Source: Gracilaria domingensis | Taxonomy: Eukaryota > Rhodophyta > Florideophyceae > Gracilariales > Gracilariaceae | Direction of reading: 5' to 3' | DNA: 64,000 nucleotides | Assembly (NCBI GenBank): GCA_022539475.1 | Contig: VCMS01000301.1 | Location: 1 to 64,000 of the forward strand | Shown: positions 22,242 to 33,335 of the stretch, one piece after another | Numbering within the stretch: the stretch's first letter is position 1 | How the letters are laid out: the number at the start of each line of letters is the position of its first letter | Translations under genes and position numbers: made by a program | Notes under the pieces: model-generated | Told to the model about the DNA's origin: nothing | The model's input: only the letters and a program-made list of their open reading frames with translations | Database searches by the model: none

Positions 22242-23201
22242 GGACGTTGTATTGTGCTTTACTCCCCTCTTTTGGCGGATCGTTTTCAAGGTCAACTGCA
22301 AAAGATTGATGAGGAAACACGTTCGCAAGGAAGTCATGGGAATCTAGTAGAATGGTTGAATATGAGAAACTGGATGGAGAATACCACACTCTGCAGAAAG
22401 AACTGGCTTCATGTTTTAATGGATGGAACGTCACCTGGAATGTGCATGTTTGATGGTCTTTCTCGCAACTGTGATGTATGTCTGAAACTCTGCAACGCAG
22501 ACCTGTCACAAGAAAAGCACTCTCCATATTCTTGTTCATCTACGGAGGCTTCGAAGAAAGTTGAGAGAAGTCCTGAGAAGCTACCAGTTCCTATTGTGAC
22601 TCTATCGGAATCTCAGAGCGCACCTTTCTCTGAGATCGTTTCTCAACCAAGTGCCATTTCAATGTCATTGTCCCACAACATCATGCAGTGTGAATCAATT
22701 GCCACAGAGTTTGATATGATGTGCCTCCTCTGCTTCATATCTACTGGAAAGTATGTCCGTCTAGTCGACCATTCTTACTGTTCCTGGAAGGCTCGTCGTT
22801 GCTTTCAATGCCACTCGGCTGATCACGGATGTAGATCATGTCCGAACAAGATGAAGCCTGCCAACGGAACATGTTTTCGGTGTGGAATGGGCGACAGTAA
22901 GGGTCACAGGGTACATTCGGAGGAAATGGGTTTCGGGAATTCTTGTAAGCTTGAGATTCTGCGAACTCTAGGATGATATCTCTGGCGCAAAAGCAAAGCA
23001 TTGAGAAAAAAGGTGGTAGAAGATCTTTTCGATGACCTGACTGCGCAGCGTTACGGGTCGATTGAAAAATCTGAGTCGAACACTCCATCTTCCCAAGAAG
23101 ACTTGTTTATGGCACAGTGGATGAGTAGGAAAACGAGTGACACCCCAAATCTGCTCATTCTCGGTTCTTGGTGGACAACGGTTCGTTCCAAATGCGATTG
23201 A
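22242..23201 (+). pseudogene. C-terminal part of the RecQ-type protein with Cys/His-rich tail
   Basis: Continues the helicase frame after the TAG, starting GRCIVLYSPLLADRFQ. It contains several Cys pairs (CDVCLKLC, CLLC). A dense Cys/His block follows (CFQCHSADHGCRSCPNK and CFRCGMGDSKGH), resembling zinc knuckles found at the end of fungal finger/RecQ proteins. A third in-frame stop, TGA, occurs at 22974-22976. The frame then stays open to 23201 with LRKKVVEDLFDDL and following. No frameshift is seen anywhere between 18171 and 23201, about 1,680 codons. Confidence 0.65.
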
Positions 23202-23279
23202 GTATTAACGGAAACATAATGCAAAGTCAAGGCCAAGTGTAACAAAGATCAATAGAGCATCCTTTTGATTAATGATCAT

Positions 23280-23313
23280 TTTGAAATGGAGGAAACTTTC
23301 CTCCATTCTGAAA
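23280..23313. repeat. Right boundary palindrome
   Basis: Perfect 11-bp arms (AAATGGAGGAA-type at 23285-23295 and 23297-23307) surround a single C, with further partial pairing outward. It lies about 80 bp after the last stop of the helicase frame. Confidence 0.88.
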
Positions 23314-24159
23314 GACAGCTGTGGGGAAATGGCTTTGGTCTCAGACAATGTCCCAGCTCAGTTGACTGGAGTGTTTGGACATGATCGTCGACAAATAGCA
23401 AACAATCATTGCAATAAAGATTCAGAGTGGTTGCCACACATGGCAAAGCGACATAGTTCACCAAGGCAGCAGCAAAAGTGGCCAAACATTTACTTTGTAG
23501 TTTATGTCATATAGGTAGCTTGAACTGCTTTCGGCATCCTCCGTCAAATATTAAAGTAACGTAAGTTCTTGACACTAACAATCATGGATTGCACTACTTG
23601 TAACATGATTCTGGCTTGTCACCTGAACGTAAGAGGCAACCACCGGTTCTGCCACCGATTCAAAGCCCCTACATTATATTTGATTCCATAGCGTTAACGC
23701 TTGTGCGATTTCAAGGCGAAGAAATAACGGAAGAGCTCACATTCAATGGTTCTAGAGCTCTGAATCATTAATCATTGATTCCAGCCAAATCAACCGGAGC
23801 GCCGTGGCTCCTACTTACAGGACCAAAAAATTGGAAATTTCTTTTGATTCAAACAGCATCCGTACAGTAAGGTAAAACCAAACATTCGCTCTATAGAGCC
23901 TGGAATCAAAGCCCGGCGTAAGTGTCCATTGATTCCCTTACATGGCCGAACGCATCTAAAATCATTGATTCCATAACGAAGATATTAGTAGGTTCAAGCG
24001 TCTTCGAAACCATATATTTCGGTACTCAATTAGCCACCAATGTCAGCCCCTAATCCCCTAATTTGAGACCGTTAAGCCCCTAATCAACTTTCCTCAAAGC
24101 CCCCGACAAGGTATAACTAATCCCCTAATCCCCTAATTCCCTAATCCCTAAATCCCCTA
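23314..24159. repeat. Intergenic stretch with recurrent CATTGATTCC and TTAGGG-like repeats
   Basis: The 10-mer CATTGATTCC occurs at 23773, 23928 and 23963, with a variant at about 23679. From 24046 to 24160 the sequence is dominated by CCCCTAAT, CCCTAATC and close variants. On the other strand these read TTAGGGG or TTAGGGA, resembling eukaryotic telomere repeats. No gene is supported. Confidence 0.65.
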
Positions 24160-25170
24160 ATGTATGAAACCCTCTCTTCTAATTTGAACTCTCGCGCGTT
24201 TAAGAACGGTTTCCGTTTGACACGGGAGGAATTTGGGATTCTCTATTCTCGGGTTGGCCACTGTCTGACCAAAAGCGTCAATATGGAAGCACGAGCTGAA
24301 CGACCTGGTATTACACCACATACCTGCCTGGCAATCACTTTACGGATGTTCGCAGGGTCTAGTTACGGCGACATAATGCTTTCATTTCATGTAGGTAGAT
24401 GTGCGGCCTACCATGTGTTCCATCACACTCGAAAGGTTCTGATGCATGAGTTACCTCTCCCAGACCTCTCGCAGTCGTTTCCAGATCTTGAGGAGCTCGC
24501 GCTGGAATTCAAACATTCTAGGAAGAGGATAAGCACTCTCACGGTTTGCGTCGGGGAAATTGATGGGATCTCAGTGCATATGAAGAAGCCGTTATGTCCC
24601 AATGCTGCGGGGTTTTATTTTCGTAAGAACTTCTACTCCCCACCAGTCCAAGCGCTGGTGGATTCGCACTATCGCTTTCAAGATGTTTTTATCCGATGCG
24701 TGGGCTCGAGACTGACCAATTGGCTCAGGCTGTTTCTGCACTTGGACGATGTCTTACTAAAAACAATCTTAGAGCTTAGTATTGGATTGCTGGTGATGAC
24801 GCTCATGTTTGTTCTAACAGTCTAGTTACTCGTATACTTATTTCGCAGCCAAAAACGCGTTGGCAAGATCGGATTCAACTTTTATTTTTCCTCCCTACGG
24901 ATTCATGTAGAACAGGATTTTGGTATGCTGGTTGACCGATGGCGGATTCTGAACTTCTTATAGTTCTTACTGAATGTTAAGTGTGAAATTGTCGCCGTCA
25001 GTATGAAGCTACATAACTTCTGCATCGATCAGAGACCGTCTGCTTGCAAGGATATCACGGAAGAAGAGGTGTGTGATGGCAATCAGAACGTGCGCTCCGT
25101 TCATGGTATGAGTGTTGCAAGGAGAGGCATGCGGATTGGGTACCTGTTGGGGATGACGAGGCAGAAGTAG
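24160..25170 (+). pseudogene. PIF/Harbinger transposase, decayed
   Basis: The DDE nuclease of the Harbinger superfamily (DDE_Tnp_4 type) is recognisable. A helix-turn-helix-like start (LTREEFGILYSRV and TLRMFAGSSYGDIM) is followed by the first catalytic Asp in GEIDGISVHMKKP. Then come FYFRKNFYSPPVQALVDSHYRFQDV, a GDDAH block in another frame near 24790, the third acidic residue in VEQDFGMLVDRWRIL (about 24895-24945), and a final LHNFCID. The region moves between frames around 24715 and 24855 and has stops near 24823 and 24960, so it is inactive. No terminal inverted repeats or TAA-type duplication were identified with confidence. A separate Myb-like partner, usual in the family, was not found. 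Confidence 0.85.
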
Positions 25171-26982
25171 ATTGTGCCTTCGTATTGTCTAAGAGAGACT
25201 CTTTAGTGGAAATAACTGCGAAGAAGGTACTAACCTGTCCCTAACCGATTGGTCCGCCATGCAACATGGCTAGCCTTTGAACTGCACTGCCTCTCAGTTA
25301 TTGAAATTGTTATAAATGTTATGAAGGCCAACGTATCTCGGGATTCTTCAAGAACAAGAAACAGAAGCGGTGCAGACACTGACGAGCTTGCGGTGGATTA
25401 TGTGAAAAGCGAGTTCGATGGCCACACAGCATCTTTAAGCCGTGATAATTGCAACATCCACGATCTCAAAGAAAGAGAATTATTCTTTGCTTCAACAAAG
25501 TTTCTGCCTTCAGACACGTACGTCCATTTCCTTAATCTCTCCTGATCTCTAACAACTCGTCCGTCGAGCTCAGCATCTTCCCTAGTCCTACCCCGCCCCC
25601 CTCCCTTACGTCTACTTCGTCGCTCCACGCGCGGCTACAATTATGTCATGGAACATGAGTTTTAAATAGAGGATGAAATGTCTCTTGTTCAATCGAAACG
25701 AGATCATCAACGCAAGCGAGAAAATGCGAATCAATGCGCCGCGTGCTCGTCTCGCAAATCCTGTACCCACCAAATGGGTTGCCACAACCTTCTTCAACAC
25801 CTTTCAGACCACTGCACCGAACAAGGAAGAGCCAGAGAACTATACTAAATCACGTGTATTGGATACTTCCATGTTGGATGCCGATTTCGATAAGCATATT
25901 AAATCGGCTAGCACCGCTTGGAAGAAGAAACGAGCTTTCAATCAATCCGTCGCTTACCTTCCGTTCGATGCCCTCCCACCGCAGCCCAACTATGAGTCCA
26001 CGGTTGTTGATGTTATTCCCTTCGAATCTGGACGGCCGGTTCAGGACCATTACGATGACCCACCTCCCATTTATGCATCCGCGAAGCCTCCGATCAAACC
26101 GAAGGAGCATAGTAATCGAACGCACCTCACAATCTCACATGGACGATTTGATTGATGGAGACATGATTATCGCTTCGTAGATTATGCTGTCCAGAAACGC
26201 GAGCAGAATAAAGCAGTGACTCATCACATTCCTACAAGACCAACTTCTATTTCACCGAAACCTGTCCCAGTGACTCTACCCCCGCAAATGCCCCCCCGTT
26301 CGGCTGGGTTCCACTCCTATCATCGCCAATCACACGCTGGACATTCTGCCAATTCCTAGCGACTGGGATCGAAACGTGCTTATGTTCTGGACTGATGGTC
26401 ACGAGATGCGGGTCGGTGGAGGTGAACATTTGTATTTGTTTGTCAAAGTGCCTTTGGGGTCAATCCATTCTAATCAGTTCGGTAGCGTTCGCTTTCAGAT
26501 TGAAGGTATGAAGCGTGTGCTATGTGCGTTGCAGCGTCAAACGAAATTGGCACCAAATGGACAAAGCAGAGACCAATCAGTGAAGATGACACCGGAAGTG
26601 TATGGTGAAGTCTCAATCATTATCATTGGTAACACAACAAGGAAAAGCACCCGGCTTGGTGCTGCAGCTATTCGTTCCGGTTTAAATTTTCCCACAGAGT
26701 TCAAGGCAAAGAAGGTGGTCCGTTCTTGTCCATTCGAGGACGCTTATGCTCCTCGAGAACCAACGGACTACCTTAAGGTGAAGATGCCATATGAGAATAT
26801 CAACCGTCTCTCCCCAGATCACTGTGGTGCGACTTTCTGCTGCGTGTATGAGACACGTACATCCTCTACAGAGAAATTGTGCCTGAAATGGAAACTTCGT
26901 GGACCTGGCTGAATCCGACTGAAGAATGCGGTCCTGTCGCAGGCTAAAGTGTCTCATGCGAAGTTCACGCTTTCTATTCTGT

Positions 26983-27795
26983 TGTAAAACAAAACCCCAG
27001 CGATGGGATCGTCTCTCAAGGCGTTCGAGTCCTTGCCCTCTAGACGAGGTGAACTCAGTGGTGAGCCCTCCGAACACGGATAGTGCGGGTGTAAGACAGT
27101 CCGTGGTACGGGATATACCTACGGAGGTTGAGGAGTGAACGGGCCTGATCCAGGAATCCGGGGAAAAGTGACGGAATGGTTGAGAAAAAAGGTACCGTAG
27201 AGCGGTGTAAGCCCTTGGCAGAAGGGGGAGAAAGAAGGGAAAAACAAAAGAGGAAAAGAGAGGAACCCCGTGGCGGGACGTGCGGCAAGCGGCAACAGAC
27301 CCGGCGCTGGGAGAAGACGATGTGTATTAAGCCCACGCGGCACAACTCTATACAGAGACGGAAACGCTACCAATTGTGGTGAGAGCAGTACAACTGCACA
27401 GTAAAAGAAACAGAAAGTCCGAAGACACGGAATAAATAAGCCCGAAGGCAAGGCCACAATGGTCAGTATTGCCTGAGTGATCCCGAGGGATGAATCCAGT
27501 CCGTACTGTACGCGGTGACCCTCCTGAGGGAGTTGTACACTTCGCGCAGGCGAACTTGGTTCAGAGCCGAACTCGGTTACCCTTTTCTGAATGGGGAGGA
27601 GGTGATCGGGAGGTCACCTCTTATATCGTAACCGATAAATTAGTTAAACTAAATTAAATAATCTAATGCACACCTAAGCAGGTCCATAGACGTGGTGCAC
27701 GTGACAACCCGCGGCAGCGGCCAGTAAAATATTCGACAATCACAACAAAACATGTGTGACCACACCCATTCCTACACACGCGTACACGCGACCAA
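26983..27795. repeat. Dispersed LTR-like repeat, copy 1, inside the polymerase alpha pseudogene
   Basis: About 0.8 kb shared in patches with 32648-33335, for example GAGCCCTCCGAACACGGAT, GCGGCAACAGACCCGGCG and CTTATATCGTAACCGA. It begins TGTA and may end near TACACA, as a solo LTR would. Family and orientation are not established. The two copies are clearly diverged, so the insertion is not recent. Confidence 0.65.
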
Positions 27796-29009
27796 TACTC
27801 ATCTGCGCCACGTCATGGCCGACCTCTCAGGGTGCCATACTCGATACTGCCAAATGGTATCCCATCTGTGGGCCAACACTCATACCTTCCGAGTAACCAT
27901 AATCATCCTTACCAGGGGTTTATGAAAACCATCCGCGTGTACCGGGCGAGCACGTTTTGATCTACATCCTTCGCCTGATGATTTACTCGTTCCTGTCGAG
28001 TTGGCAACGAAAGACCCTCCTCCCGTATCTGCGTTGTGTGTGAGTATCGAGACGGTCCTAAACAGCAAAACAGGAGCACATGAAGTTGTCATGATCTCTG
28101 GCGTTTTTGTTCGAGCAGTCCTCCTGAATGGACCTCTTCATGATGTTGCTACGGAACCCGGCGGTGCTCACGGTACCAAAGAATTTGTCCTGGTTCGACC
28201 GAAAGATGACATGAGACTTCCATTCTGCTTTTCTGATCATGCTAGATCAGTGCTTGCTCGCGGTGGCGGTGTTGACGTGTTGTCGAGTGAATCCGCTCTT
28301 CTGAACAATTTTCGCACTCATCTCCTCCCAGTAGACCTAGATGAGATCATCCGCCATTCACTGGTGAGCTTTGTGTGCTACTCATTCGCATGAACGCGAA
28401 GCATTGTCTTGAATGGGGTCATTTTGTTCTTTTGGTTCATGAGTTTATCTAGGCGGAACTTACCTAACTTCATTCGACCCAACAATGAAGTACCTTCTTG
28501 GTTCCAAAATGATGTCAAAGCAGGCGAATAATCGTCGACATCCACACGGATGCGAAAGATTTGCTTCCGAAACAGAAGGACTACTCCTTGGTGACATTGT
28601 CTACAACCGTACTTGGTGGTTCAAATCCCGCAGCTTCAAACCGCATATTGCGCAGCAGCGTCAATGTCTCTCACTTGATTCTGTCCTCTCCCAAGGCGTT
28701 TTGCGTATGAATTGAGTAATATATCTCCCCATCATACAGAACCGTGATCTTGGAAGCAGTTGGGACGCTATGAAGAAACTATTGAAGCAGCGTACGCAAG
28801 CGCTGAAAAGTTTGGTGAGTCAGGACGCTGAGTCCCGTCAAAACACTTGGCAGGGCTTCACGCACGAGACAACGAGATTATTGGACACACTAATGGACCG
28901 CGTTCCCTCTAGGCCACCAGGAAAGAACGGGAAGCGAAGATTGGTGGAGAGTGTGAGTGACGAATTCGAAGGCGACAGCTTAAACGAGAACAAATGGGAG
29001 CTAGTTCCT

Positions 29010-29325
29010 CAGTACTCTTTGTATGCGTTGCTGAATTTGCCGTGGAGCTCTTACTCACCACTGTACGTAAAAGGCATAAGCCGTGTAATCGTACCAGGGA
29101 AAGTACCTTTGCGCAGAGTGGATTTCTGGGATTTGATATTCATGGCAAGGCGGTTGGCGTTTCTGGAACCGGTAAGAATGGTCAATTCTAAGATGATGCT
29201 TGGAGTTGGAGCTAGAGTGATTTCATGCGGCATCTACCGATGTGAAGAGGCTAAGGACATGGGTGTGGATTACGTGAGCTTTGATAATTTACTGGCTACT
29301 TCAGATATCATCTGTATCCCATGAA
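29010..29325 (+). pseudogene. D-lactate dehydrogenase (2-hydroxyacid dehydrogenase) fragment
   Basis: Two overlapping frames give CVAEFAVELLLTTVRKRHK, then LGFDIHGKAVGVSGTGKNGQ, then KMMLGVGARVISCGIYRCEE, then DMGVDYVSFDNLLATSDII. This is the NAD-binding half of D-lactate dehydrogenase, including the GxGxxG-type loop (GTGKNG). A frame change near 29190 and the abrupt ends show it is a relic of about 100 codons. It sits exactly where the polymerase alpha pseudogene lacks sequence between its exonuclease-like and polymerase parts. The preceding frame 28770-28990 matches neither gene and is unassigned. Confidence 0.72.
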
Positions 29326-31321
29326 AGTGCGCAAGCTCTGCAGAGAAAGGAGGACGCTGATATTAATTCTAAGGATCAGGGGTTCGGAAGTCCAGGAGGG
29401 AATCAGAACGACCGAGTCGGTGCAGCACCGTCAAAACCTAGTGGAAACGATGATAGAAAGTCAAGTAAGAGCAAGAGGGCGAGGAGAAAGCCCCAGTACG
29501 CCCGTCGTCTTGTATTAGAACCAGTGCAGGGTCTCTACGATCGATATGTGCTCCAGCTCGATTTCAACTCCCTGTATTCTTCATTTATCCAAGAGTTCAA
29601 CATCTGCTTCACAACTTTGCACCTCGATGAGAACCGAAATCAAGACGGTAGAAATGCGGGTGTGACTCTCGGGCCTGGAAATGACGTTCTGGAGCGCAGA
29701 ACGGTTTAAACGGTATGCTTCCACTTCCGAATCCTAGCCCTATAGAAGGGATATTACCAAGAGACCTCCGAAGTTTGGTGGAGCAGTGGGAGCAGGTCAT
29801 GAAACTTTTGAAAGAGGAAAGGCAACGTTCCGGGAAGGAGACACTGCGAGCTCAGCAGTTGTATACCGGCAACTGGCAATCAAGTTGACAGCTAATTCTT
29901 TTTTTGGTTGCACAGGTTTTGAAGGGGTGCACTTTTACGCTCAACTGTTGGCTGAGATGGTAAGTTGCCAAGGACGCGGTACCATTCAGAAGACTGTTGA
30001 CCTCGCACGAGATACGTTCAATGCAAAGGTCATACACGGCGATACTGGTTCACTGTTCGTTTACACGGGCATGGAAAGCATCCAGCAAGTTTGGAAACTC
30101 GGCACTAAGCTCAAGAGGGAGGTCACCAAGAAATATTGAACTTTGGAAATGGAGATCGATGAGATCCACAAGAATATGCTACTGCTGAGGAAGAAGAAGT
30201 ATTTTGCCCGGAAAAGCATTCTTGATCCCGCCAAGCCCGACAAAACCGTTAGCGAAGTGAACGGAATTGATCTCGTGAGGCACGATTGGTGTGACTTATC
30301 GCACGATGCCTCCGACCATTTTCTTGATCAGATCATCCACAACCAAAGCGTGAACATCGACGACTCGGTTGGCAACTTCCTCTCTTACCTCAGCAATCCC
30401 GCCTCCCGAGTGAAGAACAATGAGCTGTCGTTATCAAAGTATATCATTACAAGGGCTTTGAACAAAAGGGCAAAGGACCATCCCGAAGGACATAGTACAC
30501 CACATTTGGCGGTTGTCATGCGAATGATCAAGAGGGAAAGGCGAACTATTGGGCCAGGAGAGTACATCAAATACTTCATATGCACTCCGGCAGATGGAGA
30601 TACTTTTGCCTCCGGTGTAGCCTCCCGAGCGCATCATCCGGATGAGGTGAAAGCCTCTGAAGGAATGCTTGGCATGGACGTGAAGTATTACTTGGAAAGC
30701 CAAGTTCTCCCGCCCATCCTCAGATTGTGTGATCCGATCGAGGGCATCGAGGCGAGTCGTGAAGCGGTATCGCTAGCATTGGATGGCAGACCATTTAAGA
30801 AAAGAGATGATGAGTTGGATGGTTACAATGATTACTCTGCATTTTGAACACATTGAGGAGCCGAGAAGTTCAGCGACGTCGACGGTTTGATGATTACATG
30901 CGGTTCATGCTGTGCGGGGACAGAATTCCTCTGTGTGCATATCGAATCTTCAGATGATATGAAGAGCTCCGGTCTACAACGCGCGAACTGTATCATGCGC
31001 TTTTCTGGCTACCGGCTTCATAACGTCATTTTTTTCAGATCACGTGAATGAGTTCGCAAATACTACACATGCGAGATGGTTATTGACTCTGAAGATGGGT
31101 CATGAAAGAAGGAGACAAAAAACGTCGGATTGGGAGCCAACAGACTGCTGGAAAGGAGAACATTTAACAAAGCGTGGTTGTACAAACAGTTACGGTACCT
31201 CAAATATCTCTTGGACGTCAAGAAACGGTGCGAAGAGGAGGAGAACAGGAAAATGATGGACTTCAGTCTCGCTCAAGTTCAGAAACTTATTTCCACGTAT
31301 GAGAACAGCGGAAGGGGATAA

Positions 31322-31589
31322 AGTGGGAGAGATGTTTCTATAGAAAGCTTACCAATAAATTGTACTGATTTACAAAGCATAGCAGTGATCGTATGCCGAC
31401 GCCACACGATGTCCTGTCTCTAATAGACCACGCTACTACGATCCAAAAGTGGAGCCACCAGTTTATCAAATGATGTATCTATCTGAACTATAGAAGGAAG
31501 AGAGTAGACAAAACATGTCACAAATCAACTCTGCTTGTTGTGAATTATTTCTTCGCAGAATTCTTTCAGACATTTGTTCGCACGGGATA
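31322..31589. other. No supported gene
   Basis: Short AT-rich stretch after the polymerase relic. Confidence 0.4.
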
Positions 31590-32408
31590 AAATCCCCTCA
31601 AGAAATTCTGCATATCGCTGCATCCAATTTCAAGAGCGCGTTTGTACCTTTCGGAGCTGGTTCGCCGTGAACCAGCAAAGCGTTATTCCTCCTCCTCGAC
31701 ATCAATGTCGCTTCGACTGCGCTTCACTCCAGTTTCACTCTGTTCCCTCTGAACTTCTAATCGCTCCTTCAGACAACCGATGAAGTGGCTGAGCGATTTC
31801 GACATTTCATCTAGACTTACTTATATCTCGGAACTGCGTCTTCGCTGCGCCTAAACTTCTTTGCGTTTTGGTCCGGAGTTTTTGTTAACGCCTTCATCAA
31901 GCCTCCCTTCCCTTGCTCAAGTAATTTCGATGTCAATCGAATAAGGTTGTATTTTCCTGAGGGGTACCTACCCTGCCTACCAAAAACATTACCAGCGCTC
32001 TCTTAGAATCCATTTCGTACTCTCCGTTACCAACTAGATTTTGAAACGACACTATTCGAGTTGGGTCGTTCTGTCCAGGCGCCGACCACCTATTGTAAAC
32101 TTCGGTAAACTCGCTTCTCGCTTCATAAAACGTTCCTCCAGAAAGGACGGTGTTCTTTCACAGAGAAGACGTGCATTGGAATCCACCTCTTCCAGGCTTC
32201 CCGTAAAGTCCTCCTTTGATTCCACGAGGTGGTTACTAAATCCTTCTGCAATGGCAGCCCAAAACGCTTCGCGTGTGATTGGGCAACTGAGTTCTTCTTT
32301 TGTTAACTCCGATCCACATGCTTCTAACAAAGCATGACGGCACAGGTCGCCATCTCGTAAAAGAAGGAAGAGACGGGCATACTCATTCAGAGAGATATTT
32401 GGTTTCAT
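31590..32408 (-). pseudogene. Decayed hypothetical protein
   Basis: The first 118 codons on the minus strand (ATG at 32408, MKPNISLNEYARLFLLLRDG) form a plausible alpha-helical domain. Downstream, in broken frames, a Glu/Lys-rich helix and a basic-acidic end (KRSRSDIDVEEEE near 31690-31760) look like the rest of the same protein. I do not recognise the family. It lies just left of the second LTR-like repeat and may be cargo of a mobile element. Confidence 0.4.
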
Positions 32409-32647
32409 TCACCGGCCCCATACTTTGCGGTAGTTTTCCTCTTCATCACAATACGCACAGCACTAGTTGCGGACTTTATATCAGCAGGATTCAATTTCTT
32501 GAGAAAGACCTGTACTTCCGGCATGATCTCCCACGTTTTCTACCATTCAAAAGAATCCTACAGCTACGGTTGGTTGTCACTGCAACTCCGGTTCTTTCAG
32601 ATAAGTTCGTCGCAGCTCGGGCCCTTTTTCGTAAGAACGAAAAGGTG

Positions 32648-33335
32648 TAGTGCAAAACTCAATGATGGGAGACGCACTCAAAGCGTTCCAGTCCTTGCTC
32701 CATGTAAAGGGTAGGCTCAGCGGATGAGCCCTCCGAACACGGATAAAGCTGATGTAAGACCGCTTTTGGGACGGGATGTACCTACGAAGGTTGAAGAACG
32801 GGTCAGTAGCTAAAGTAGCTCCAGATCCGAAATTGGAGTGCAGAGAAGATAAAGTGAACCGGAATCGGTGAAAAAACTAGGAAGAGGAAAGGGAAAAGAG
32901 AGAAAGAGAGCGGAACCCCCCGGTAGGGCGTGCGGAAAGCGGCAACAGACCCGGCGACGGGAGACGAGTAGTGTGTATTGATCCCACGCAGCAGCATCTG
33001 TATACAGAGACGGAAATAATACCAACTGTCGTTAAGCAAACACCTGCAGATAATAATAGAAAAACAATAATCCGAAGACGGAAAAAGAGCTCGAAGGCAA
33101 CAGCCACAATTATTCAGAATTACCCGAATGATCCCGAGAGATGAAGCTAGTCCGTAGCGTACGCTGTCACCCTCTGGCAGGATTTGTGCACTTGGTGAAG
33201 GCAAACTAGTTCCGAGCCGAACTCAGTTACCCTTTACTGAGGTGCGGAAGTGGCGGCGAGGTCACCTCCTTATATCGTAACCGAACTATTTCACCTGTGA
33301 AAGGGTCAAAATAACCACACGCGTCCACGCGACTA
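32648..33335. repeat. Dispersed LTR-like repeat, copy 2
   Basis: Second copy of the repeat at 26983-27795, in the same orientation and shorter. Shared blocks include GAGCCCTCCGAACACGGAT, GCGGCAACAGACCCGGCG and CTTATATCGTAACCGA. It begins TGTA. Confidence 0.65.

Larger units (their letters stand above)
17545..23313 (+). mobile_element. Putative tyrosine-recombinase/RecQ-helicase element bounded by matching palindromes
   Basis: A 5.8-kb unit with one long coding frame (18171-23201) between two near-identical palindromes. The left palindrome has 15-bp arms (TCCAAAATGGAGGAA and its complement) around 3 bp. The right has 11-bp perfect arms around 1 bp and imperfect outer arms. Their 27-bp cores (17549-17575 and 23284-23310) match at 25 positions. 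The coding frame combines an OrsD-like C2H2 finger, a tyrosine-recombinase-like domain, a RecQ-type helicase and a Cys/His-rich tail. Tyrosine recombinases act on sites made of inverted arms around a short centre, so the palindromes could be its recombination sites; this is inference. Finger-plus-helicase proteins of this type are known to me from fungi, often near telomeres. No capsid or polymerase genes are present. Confidence 0.6.
25673..31321 (+). pseudogene. POLA1: DNA polymerase alpha catalytic subunit pseudogene
   Basis: Collinear with eukaryotic DNA polymerase alpha over most of its length. Segments are: N-terminal region 25673-26155, NTD at about 26313-26912 (PSDWDRNVLMFWTDGHE), and the exonuclease-like domain at about 27930-28393 (DPPPVSALCVSIET). 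A degraded stretch at 28485-28715 is followed by the polymerase domain 29330-30847 (YDRYVLQLDFNSLYSSF, LTANSFFGCTGFEGVHFYA, LLLRKKKYFA, RHDWCDLS) and a C-terminal tail to 31321. Motif C reads HGDTGS instead of YGDTDS, so one metal-binding Asp is gone (codon 30047-30049), and SLYPS is SLYSS. Other lesions are a frame change at the C7 run near 26291-26297, TGG to TGA at 26910-26912, and further stops and frame changes around 29700-29890, 30139 and 30847. Two foreign inserts lie inside it (26983-27920 and about 29010-29325). Confidence 0.85.

Noticed and set aside
18171-23201. Reassigned stop codons (non-standard genetic code)
   Set aside because: All three stop codons (TAA, TAG, TGA) terminate intact-looking genes in the window and frameshifts abound in other relics, so simple decay is more likely. 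Kept only as an alternative.
29500-30847. B-family polymerase as evidence for a Polinton or virus-like element
   Set aside because: The motifs (DFNSLYSSFIQEFNI, LLLRKKKYFA, RHDWCDLS) are those of cellular polymerase alpha, and no protein-primed polymerase, capsid or integrase genes accompany it.
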